The position numbers were made by a program, and so were the translations under genes. DNA of 64,000 nt from JAKAXG01 sp035702985 (GTDB taxonomy: Bacteria; Actinomycetota; Acidimicrobiia; Acidimicrobiales; Palsa-688). The DNA lies in assembly GCA_035702985.1 (NCBI GenBank), contig DASSZD010000161.1:46487-110486 (forward strand), in the 5' to 3' direction. The notes under the pieces are model-generated. The model was not told the origin of the DNA and ran no database searches. It saw only the letters and a list, made by a program, of their open reading frames with translations. Below, in pieces: positions 58,199 through 64,000 of the stretch; position 1 is the stretch's first letter, and every line of letters begins with the position of its first letter.

Positions 58199-59149
58199 AT
58201 GGAGCTGCGCCAACTCCGGTACTTCGCCGTCCTGGCCGAGGAGCTGCATTTCGGCCGGGCCGCCGAGCGGTTGCACATGGCCCAGTCGCCCCTCAGCCAG
58301 CAGATCATCCAACTCGAACGGGAGCTCGGGGTGGTCCTGGTCGAGCGGGGCCGACGCATCACCGGCCTGACCGACGCCGGCGAGTTATTCCTCCGGTCCG
58401 TCAGGAGCATTCTCGCCGATCTGGACGAGGCCGTGGCCTCGGCGCGCCGCGCCAGCCGGGGGGAGACCGGGACCATCTGCGTGGGCTACGTAGCGGAGCT
58501 CACCGCCGACCTGCTGCCCCTGAGCCTCAAAGCGTTCAAGGACGTCTGTCCCGAGGTGGAAGTCGAGCTCATCCAAGGGGTCACCGGGGAGCTGCTCGCC
58601 GGCCTGCGGGACCGGTCGATCGACGTGGCCTTCGTGAGATCCCCCGGCCTGATGGACGACCTGGTCTACGAACAGCTGGTGGAGGAGTCCCTCGTCCTGG
58701 CCAGCCCCGAGCACTACGGGCTGCCGGAGCGAACGGACCGGTTGGCGGACCTGGCCGGGGAGGCGTTCGTCCTGCCCAGCCCCTCCGGCGCTCCCGGGCT
58801 GCGACGCGACATCGAGGGGGCGTGCGCCTCCCACCGCTTCGAGCCGACGGTGGCGAGGGAGGCCAACTCGGTCACCGCCATCCTCCTGCTGGTGGCCGCC
58901 GGGGCCGGCCTCGGTCTGATCCCGGCCAGCATCGCCCACAGCTACCCGGTGCCCGGGGTGGTCTACACCAAGTTCGTCGACCCGCCCCGCACCAACGCCG
59001 GCATGGCGTGGCGCAGCCGGGAGGCGTCGGCCATCGCCAACCGGCTGCTGGAGACGACGCGGCGGGTCGCCGCCGACCATCAGCACCAGCCGGATGTCTG
59101 GCCCGAGCGCCGGGTGCACGATCCGGCCGTGGACGGCGAACCCGCCTAG
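58199..59149 (+). CDS. LysR-family transcriptional regulator
   Basis: 316 residues. 'MELRQLRYFAVLAEELHFGRAAERL' and 'AQSPLSQQIIQLERELG' are the LysR winged helix-turn-helix, followed by a linker helix and a two-lobe effector-binding domain ('VELIQGVTGELLAGLRD', 'DVAFVRSPG', 'GAGLGLIPASIA'). It resembles BenM/CatM-like regulators that sense small acids. ATG with GGAGGTGAC upstream. Its target may be itself or the flanking transporter. Confidence 0.93.
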   Translation: MELRQLRYFAVLAEELHFGRAAERLHMAQSPLSQQIIQLERELGVVLVERGRRITGLTDAGELFLRSVRSILADLDEAVASARRASRGETGTICVGYVAELTADLLPLSLKAFKDVCPEVEVELIQGVTGELLAGLRDRSIDVAFVRSPGLMDDLVYEQLVEESLVLASPEHYGLPERTDRLADLAGEAFVLPSPSGAPGLRRDIEGACASHRFEPTVAREANSVTAILLLVAAGAGLGLIPASIAHSYPVPGVVYTKFVDPPRTNAGMAWRSREASAIANRLLETTRRVAADHQHQPDVWPERRVHDPAVDGEPA

Positions 59150-59173
59150 CAGGTCGCCCTGCGGTTAGGCGGC

Positions 59174-59195
59174 CCGGCACCCGGGTAAGTGCCGG
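59174..59195 (+). terminator. 7-bp stem hairpin after the LysR gene
   Basis: CCGGCAC (59174-59180) and GTGCCGG (59189-59195) pair perfectly over an 8-nt loop, 25 nt after the LysR stop. No T-run follows. Confidence 0.35.
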
Positions 59196-59224
59196 CACAT
59201 CCGCATCGAGCACGTGGAGGAGCC

Positions 59225-60178
59225 TTGCCCACCTCTACCCAGCAGGTTCCCCCCTCCGGGTTCCAGATAGAGCTGTCCTCGGGCCGACAGGCGGCCACGG
59301 TGGTCGAGGTCGGCGGGGCGCTGCGCTCCTACACGGTCGACGGTCAACCCCTCTTCGACGGGTACGACCTCGAGGAGCGCTGCACCGGCGCCCGGGGCCA
59401 GACCCTGATCCCGTGGCCCAACCGGCTCAAGGACGGCACCTACACCTTCGGTGACGGCGACACCCAGCATCTGCCCCTGACCGAGCCCGATAAGCACAAT
59501 GCGATCCACGGGCTCGTCCGCTGGGCCAACTGGTCGGTCGTCGCGCAGGCCGACGAGGCCGTCACGGTCGCCCACGTGCTGCACCCCCAATCGGGGTGGC
59601 CGTACACCCTGGCCCTGTCCATCACCTATCGCCTCGGCCCGGGCGGCCTCGGCGTGACCACTACTGCCACCAACGTGGGCTCGTCCCCCTGCCCTTACGG
59701 CACCGGCGCCCACCCGTACCTCCGCCTGGCCACGTCCACTGTCGACCCCTTGCATCTGCAGGCGCCCGGCCGGACGTGGTTGCCCACCGACGACCAGGGC
59801 ATCCCCACCGGCGTCCGGCCTGTGGACGGCACCGACTACGACTTCCGGTCGCCGCGCCCGATCGGCAACACGGTGCTCGACACCGGCTACGGCGACCTCG
59901 AGAGGGGCGCCGACGGTCGGGCCCGCGTCCGGCTCGTCGATCCGCACGGGGGAGGAGGCGTCGAGCTGTGGATGGACGACGCCTACGGGTTCGTGATGCT
60001 CTTCACCGGCGACAGCCTCCCGCAGGAGCGGAGACGTAGGGCCGCCCTCGGGGTGGAGCCGATGACCTGCCCGCCCGACGCCCTCCGTTCGGGGACGGCT
60101 GTGGTCGTGCTCGGACCGGGCGAGGCCCACACCGCCGAATGGGGGATCACCCCTCTGGACCCGTCCGGGCCGGCGTGA
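59225..60178 (+). CDS. aldose 1-epimerase family protein
   Basis: 317 residues, beta-sandwich mutarotase family. 'TLIPWPNRLKDGTYTF' contains the conserved PWPNR, 'NAIHGLVRWANW' the first catalytic His, and 'PYGTGAHPYLRL' the second His (proton donor); 'VLDTGYGDLE' and 'MTCPPDALRSG' with the late base region follow. Interconverts alpha and beta sugars or a related modified sugar. TTG start selected for GGAGGA just upstream; a GTG at 59189 is an alternative with no site. Confidence 0.9.
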   Translation: MPTSTQQVPPSGFQIELSSGRQAATVVEVGGALRSYTVDGQPLFDGYDLEERCTGARGQTLIPWPNRLKDGTYTFGDGDTQHLPLTEPDKHNAIHGLVRWANWSVVAQADEAVTVAHVLHPQSGWPYTLALSITYRLGPGGLGVTTTATNVGSSPCPYGTGAHPYLRLATSTVDPLHLQAPGRTWLPTDDQGIPTGVRPVDGTDYDFRSPRPIGNTVLDTGYGDLERGADGRARVRLVDPHGGGGVELWMDDAYGFVMLFTGDSLPQERRRRAALGVEPMTCPPDALRSGTAVVVLGPGEAHTAEWGITPLDPSGPA

Positions 60179-60233
60179 TTGACGGGCGCAGGCGCGGGTA
60201 ACTGGCTGACGCTCCCGACTGCAAAGGCGTGAC

Positions 60234-61787
60234 ATGACTGCACCCTCGTTCCCGCGCCGGGTGAGAACTCTTCTCGTCCACCCCAGCGCCCTCATGCATT
60301 CCGAGCTGTTCTTACGGTTGGAGCCGCTGGGCCTCGAACGGGTCGGCTCGGCCATACTCGCCGCCGGCCATCCGGTGCGAATGGTCGACCTGCAGGTGTA
60401 CTCGCACCAGGAGCTGTGGCGCTGCTTCGAGGAGTTCGATCCCGACGCCGTGGCCTTCAGCGTCAACTATCTGGCCAACATCCCCGAGGTCCTGGATCTG
60501 GCCAAATCGGTGAAGGCCAGGAAGCCGACGTGCACGGTCTTCGCCGGCGGCCACAGCATCTCCTTCATCGCCGAACACGTCCTGGAGCAGGCGGCCGGCG
60601 CCATCGACGCCGTCGTGCGCGGGGAGGGCGAGGACGCCGCCGCCGAGGTGGTGCGGAGGGTGGCGGAACGCGACGGCGGCCGGGCTCTTCTCGAGGTTCC
60701 CGGGATCGTCACCGTGGACGGTGCCGGTCCCCCGCCCCGGATGGCCCACGACCTGGACTCCGTGCTGCCCGCCCGTGACATCGGCGGTCGGCGCCGCCGC
60801 TACTTCATCGGCGTCCTCGACCCGGCGGCGTCGGTGGAGTTCTCCCGGGGGTGCCCTTGGGACTGCTCGTTCTGCAGTGCCTGGACCTTCTACGGGAGGA
60901 GCTACCGCCGCATCTCCGCCGAGGCGGCCGCCGAGGACGTGGCGAGGGTCCGGGAGCCGGGAGTGTTCCTCGTGGACGACGTGGCCTTCATCAAGCCCGA
61001 GCACGGCTTCGAGATCGGCCGGGCCATCGAGAAGCGCGGCGTCCGCAAGGAGTACTACCTCGAGACCCGCTGCGACGTCCTCGTCCGCAACGAAGAGGTC
61101 TTCCGTTACTGGAGGCGCCTGGGCCTGGAGTACATGTTCCTCGGTATCGAATCGTTGAGCGAGGAGGGCCTGAAGGCGTTCCGCAAGCGCAGCTCGGCCG
61201 ACACCAACGCCCGGGCCCTGGAGGTGGCCCGCAAGCTCGGGGTCACCGTGGCCATCAACATCATCGCCGACCCCGACTGGGACGAGGCGCAGTTCGAGCG
61301 CGTACGCCAATGGGCCCTCGAGGTGCCCGAGATCGTCCACCTCACCGTCCAGACCCCTTATCCGGGAACCGAGATATGGTCGACCGAGTCCCGTCGGCTC
61401 ACCACGTTGGACTACCGGCTGTTCGACGTCCAGCACGCCGTGCTGCCGACCCGACTCCCGCTCGACCGGTTCTACGCCGAGCTGGTCAAGACCCAGGCGG
61501 TCCTGGCCCGCAAGCACCTCGGGGTGGCTGCCCTTCTCGACACGGCGAAGATCGCCGCCCACCATCTCCTCCACGGGCAGACCAACTTCGTCCGGATGCT
61601 CTGGAAGTTCTCCGGGGTCTACAACGCCCGGCGGCTCCTCGAGGACCACTGGAACCCGGTCCACTACCAGCTCCCCGAGCCACCGGCCGCGGACGCCCCG
61701 GGCCCGGAGCGCAACGACCTGTATGTCCACGTCCCCCTCCGCGTCTCGCGCCACGGCCCCCCCGCCAGGGTCGGGCCGACTCCCTGA
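60234..61787 (+). CDS. hpnR: hopanoid C-3 methylase HpnR (B12-binding radical SAM)
   Basis: 517 residues. N-terminal B12-binding domain ('TLLVHPSALMHSELFLRLEP', 'VFAGGHSISF'), then the radical SAM motif CX3CX2C at Cys207, Cys211, Cys214 in 'FSRGCPWDCSFCSAWTFYGRSYR', the 'FLVDDVAFIKPEHGF' block, and 'TPYPGTEIWSTESRRLTTLDY' and 'HAVLPTRLPLDRFYAELVKT' near the end. These long blocks are characteristic of HpnR, which adds a methyl at C-3 of hopanoids. Hopanoid scaffold genes (shc, hpn) are not in the window. GTGAC leader with AAGGCG upstream; the MFS gene follows after 39 nt. Confidence 0.88.
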   Translation: MTAPSFPRRVRTLLVHPSALMHSELFLRLEPLGLERVGSAILAAGHPVRMVDLQVYSHQELWRCFEEFDPDAVAFSVNYLANIPEVLDLAKSVKARKPTCTVFAGGHSISFIAEHVLEQAAGAIDAVVRGEGEDAAAEVVRRVAERDGGRALLEVPGIVTVDGAGPPPRMAHDLDSVLPARDIGGRRRRYFIGVLDPAASVEFSRGCPWDCSFCSAWTFYGRSYRRISAEAAAEDVARVREPGVFLVDDVAFIKPEHGFEIGRAIEKRGVRKEYYLETRCDVLVRNEEVFRYWRRLGLEYMFLGIESLSEEGLKAFRKRSSADTNARALEVARKLGVTVAINIIADPDWDEAQFERVRQWALEVPEIVHLTVQTPYPGTEIWSTESRRLTTLDYRLFDVQHAVLPTRLPLDRFYAELVKTQAVLARKHLGVAALLDTAKIAAHHLLHGQTNFVRMLWKFSGVYNARRLLEDHWNPVHYQLPEPPAADAPGPERNDLYVHVPLRVSRHGPPARVGPTP

Positions 61788-61826
61788 CGGGCCGGAGAGC
61801 CGAACCGAACTGGACCGAAGACGAGG

Positions 61827-63428
61827 ATGACCAGTAACGGAGGGCCGGCGGCGGCCCGGCTGCCGGCCATGCTGCGCGACGGCCGGGACGCCGCGGTGGA
61901 GAAGCTCGGCGGTCCGGCCCGGACCCGGGCCATCGTGCTCCTGGCGGCCGTCCTCAGCGTGGACAGCGCCGACAAGGGCACCATCGGGGCCCTGGCCCCC
62001 CAGATCGAGAGCGCCTTCCATATCGGCAACTTCCAGGTGGGGCTGCTCGTCGCCATATCGTCGTTGATCGGCGCGGCGGCGTCCCTGCCGATGGGCGTCC
62101 TGACCGACCGGGTCCCTCGGGTCCGGTTGCTCTACATCAGCGTGGTGGTGTGGGCGGTGGCGGAGACCGTGAGCGGCTTGTCCACCTCGTACATCATGCT
62201 GCTCGTCACCCGCATGGCCCTCGGAGGGGTGGCCGCCACCGCCGGGCCGGCCGTGGCTTCGCTCACGGGCGACCTGTTCCCGGCGGCCGAGCGGAGCCGG
62301 ATATACGGCTACATCCTGACCGGGGATCTCCTGGGCGCCGGCGGCGGCCTCCTCATCTCCGGCGACGTGGGCAGCGCCACCAGTTGGAGGATCGGGTTCG
62401 TCATCCTCACGGTACCGACCCTCGCCCTGGCGTGGATCCTCCGGCGGTACCTGCCGGAGCCCCAGCGCAACGGCCGCGGCCGCATACAGGTCGGCGACCA
62501 GCGGATCAGGCCTGAGACCGACCCCCAACAGGCGTCGGGCCCTGCCGAACAGCCCGCCACCCGCAACCGCAACCCTGCGGTGCTCGAGCAGGTCCGGTCG
62601 GGGGAGCTCGAGGCCGACCCGGACATCGTCATCCGGGGGGACCCTGCGCGGATCGGGCTGTGGGATGCCGTCAGGTGGGTGCTGCGGGTACGCACGAACG
62701 TGCTGCTGATCATCTCCTCCTGCCTCGGCTACTTCTTCTTCGCCGGCCTCAAGACCTTCGCCGTGCTGTTCGCCCGCGGCCGCTACGGGATCAGCCAGTC
62801 GGTCGCCTCCCTCCTCGCGGTGGTGGTCGGAGGAGCGGCCATAGCGGGGATCGTGTCGGCCGGTTACCTGGCCGACCGCCTCCTCGCCAGAGGGAGGCTC
62901 AGCGCCCGGCTCATCGTCGCCGGCGGCGGGTACCTGGCGGCGGCGGTGATCTTCATCCCCGCCTTCCTCACCACCAACCTGGGCCTGGCCCTGCCCCTCG
63001 TCCTGATAGGGGCGGCCGTGGTCGCCGCCCCGAACTCCCCGGGGGACGCCGCCCGCCTCGACGTCGTCCCCGCACGCATGTGGGGCCGCACCGAGGCCAT
63101 ACGCACCTTCATCAAGACCGTGCTGGAGGCCCTGGCCCCGCTGCTGTTCGGGTTCGTCTCCCAGGTGCTCGGCGGGGGCGGCGGCGGCTTCGCGTCGGGT
63201 GTCAACAACAAAGCGGCCCACGTCTCGGCCGCCGCGGGGCGGGGGCTGGCGTACACCTTCCTCGTCATGCTCGTCCCGCTGGCGGCCGCCGGCGCCTTCA
63301 CGGTGCGGGCCCGGCGCAGCTACCCCAGGGACGTGGCGTCGGCGGCCGAGTCCGACTCCCTGGCGTCCGGGTCCGAGGAGCCCGACTCCGAGCCGGCCGG
63401 CACCGAGGCCGCCGGGACAGACCGCTGA
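61827..63428 (+). CDS. major facilitator superfamily transporter
   Basis: 533 residues, twelve helices in two halves. 'LAAVLSVDSADKGTIGALAP' starts helix 1, 'GVLTDRVPRVRLLY' is motif A, and the halves are joined by a long hydrophilic loop (about residues 215-285). A second cytoplasmic acidic tail rich in Ser/Glu/Asp ends the protein. The layout is closest to Spinster-like lipid/metabolite MFS carriers. Downstream of hpnR on the same strand, so export or distribution of a hopanoid-related or lipid substrate is possible but not shown. Confidence 0.8.
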   Translation: MTSNGGPAAARLPAMLRDGRDAAVEKLGGPARTRAIVLLAAVLSVDSADKGTIGALAPQIESAFHIGNFQVGLLVAISSLIGAAASLPMGVLTDRVPRVRLLYISVVVWAVAETVSGLSTSYIMLLVTRMALGGVAATAGPAVASLTGDLFPAAERSRIYGYILTGDLLGAGGGLLISGDVGSATSWRIGFVILTVPTLALAWILRRYLPEPQRNGRGRIQVGDQRIRPETDPQQASGPAEQPATRNRNPAVLEQVRSGELEADPDIVIRGDPARIGLWDAVRWVLRVRTNVLLIISSCLGYFFFAGLKTFAVLFARGRYGISQSVASLLAVVVGGAAIAGIVSAGYLADRLLARGRLSARLIVAGGGYLAAAVIFIPAFLTTNLGLALPLVLIGAAVVAAPNSPGDAARLDVVPARMWGRTEAIRTFIKTVLEALAPLLFGFVSQVLGGGGGGFASGVNNKAAHVSAAAGRGLAYTFLVMLVPLAAAGAFTVRARRSYPRDVASAAESDSLASGSEEPDSEPAGTEAAGTDR

Positions 63429-63431
63429 CCC

Positions 63432-63471
63432 CCCGCCCGAGCCGCTGAGGGAGAGCCGGCTCCCGGGCGGG
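63432..63471. terminator. bidirectional hairpin between convergent genes
   Basis: CCCGCCCG (63432-63439) pairs with CGGGCGGG (63464-63471). It sits in the 58-nt space between the MFS stop and the convergent Fe-S oxidoreductase stop, a normal place for a shared terminator. Confidence 0.5.
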
Positions 63472-63486
63472 ATGGGTCAGCGGCCT

Positions 63487-64000
63487 TCAGCGACGGCGCC
63501 GGCGCAGAGCGGCCAGGGTGGCGACTGCCGGAGCGGCCGCGGCGCCGGCAACGGGGAGCAGCGTCCGCGCCGCTCGCCGACCCGGACCGGGCACCGGTCG
63601 GCGATCCCCGGCCTCGTCCTCGGGCCGGACGCCGCCGTCCAGTCGACCTTTGCCCCGGGCCAGCTGCATGACCTCGGCCAGGTGCAGCGCCCGCCGGCCG
63701 GTGCCGGCCTCGGCGACCTGGGTCTTGCAGGAGAACCCGTTGGCCACGATGACGGCGTCGCTGGACGCCTTGCGCACCGCCGGCAGCAGCCCCTGCTCCC
63801 CGCAGTCCATGGAGATCCGATACTTGCCCTTCTCGAATCCCCAGGAGCCGGCCAGGCCACAGCAGCCCCCCTTCACCGGGTCCACGTCGAGGCCCATGCG
63901 CTCGAGGACGCGCTGCTCGGGCTCGACTCCTCCCGTCGCCCGGTGATGGCAGTGGCCCCACATCACCGCGGTGCCCTCCAGGTGGGGGACCTCGATGTCG
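63487..64000 (-). CDS. Fe-S oxidoreductase (GlcF/LutA/CCG-domain type), C-terminal part
   Basis: The frame is open to the right edge, so the N-terminus is outside the window; about 170 residues are seen. 'MWGHCHHRATGGVEPE' and 'VKGGCCGLAGSWGFEKGKY' are the halves of the CCG domain that binds a non-cubane [4Fe-4S] cluster, as in the C-terminus of FAD-linked oxidase/Fe-S proteins (GlcD-GlcF fusions, LutA, HdrB). 'VANGFSCKTQVAE' is the late Cys of the motif. The last about 60 residues are Ala/Arg/Pro-rich and end in an Arg tail. Likely role: electron transfer from a 2-hydroxyacid dehydrogenase-type flavoprotein to the quinone pool. Confidence 0.82.
   Translation of the reverse strand, partial: DIEVPHLEGTAVMWGHCHHRATGGVEPEQRVLERMGLDVDPVKGGCCGLAGSWGFEKGKYRISMDCGEQGLLPAVRKASSDAVIVANGFSCKTQVAEAGTGRRALHLAEVMQLARGKGRLDGGVRPEDEAGDRRPVPGPGRRAARTLLPVAGAAAAPAVATLAALRRRRR

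Noticed and set aside
58199..59149. LysR protein as the regulator of the Dos-like boxes
   Set aside because: LysR sites are T-N11-A dyads, unlike GGG..CCC boxes; DosR belongs to the NarL/FixJ family, none of which is in the window.
1..64000. Mobile element, CRISPR array or phage genes
   Set aside because: No transposase, integrase or terminal repeats, and no regularly spaced direct repeats were seen on either strand.

Overview
The window is about 64 kb of very GC-rich DNA (roughly 70% by eye) with frequent GTG starts and operons stitched together by GTGA/ATGA stop-start overlaps. F420-type enzymes (a luciferase-like oxidoreductase and a Ddn-type protein), an actinobacterial QcrCAB/CtaCD respiratory chain and a group 1h-type [NiFe] hydrogenase point to an Actinomycetota bacterium. 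A non-mycobacterial, soil-type lineage such as Acidimicrobiia is my best guess, but it is an inference: no rRNA, tRNA, CRISPR array or insertion sequence was seen.

Layout. 1-3.0 kb: the end of an F420-type oxidoreductase, a small unknown protein, a secreted clan-A glycosidase and a methyltransferase. 3.2-13.8 kb: an ECF sigma factor with a membrane tail, then a polysaccharide cluster (two GT2 and two GT4 glycosyltransferases, a polytopic membrane protein, a DUF1616-like protein, a flippase, a hexapeptide acyltransferase). 13.9-17.4 kb: queC-queE-queD (preQ0 synthesis) and a convergent helicase. 17.4-28.1 kb: a phosphotransferase facing a nine-gene catabolic operon (aldehyde dehydrogenase, amidohydrolase, ferredoxin, SDR, P450, Ddn-like, CoA transferase, DUF35, Ltp-like thiolase), ended by a convergent orphan solute-binding lipoprotein. 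28.3-32.8 kb (+): anti-sigma-type ATPase, PadR regulator, SIS protein, HypC-like protein, second SIS protein, hypF. 41.9-32.8 kb (-): a single-file hydrogenase operon, hhyS-hhyL-NifU-like-DUF5947-DUF6084-unknown-protease-DUF6893-hypA-hypC-hypD-hypE, converging on hypF.

42.1-45.3 kb holds a small group of probable low-oxygen/stress genes: two PPOX-type flavoproteins, a GNAT fused to a collapsed acyl-CoA-synthetase module, a 52-residue Cys/His/Tyr-rich peptide and a ferritin-like protein. Three of their starts are preceded, 35-37 nt upstream, by GGG..CCC palindromes resembling the DosR/DevR box of other actinobacteria. 45.6-48.8 kb has an unknown protein and two alpha/beta hydrolases. 57.0-48.8 kb (-) is one respiratory operon: ctaC, ctaD, a small membrane subunit, qcrC, qcrA, qcrB, a lipoprotein, a membrane protein, a hemerythrin-like protein and ctaG. 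57.3-64 kb: a YaaH-type transporter, a LysR regulator, an aldose epimerase, the hopanoid C-3 methylase hpnR, an MFS transporter and the C-terminus of an Fe-S oxidoreductase.

Together the central 28-57 kb reads as an atmospheric-H2 and oxygen-limitation respiratory region: a high-affinity hydrogenase with its maturation set, a probable hypoxia regulon and the bc-aa3 chain lie side by side. The points most worth a second look are the Dos-like boxes with the 52-residue peptide, a HypA that has lost exactly its zinc ribbon, a cytochrome oxidase subunit I lacking the usual D-, E- and K-channel acids/base, and a 21-bp dyad in front of the hydrogenase genes.
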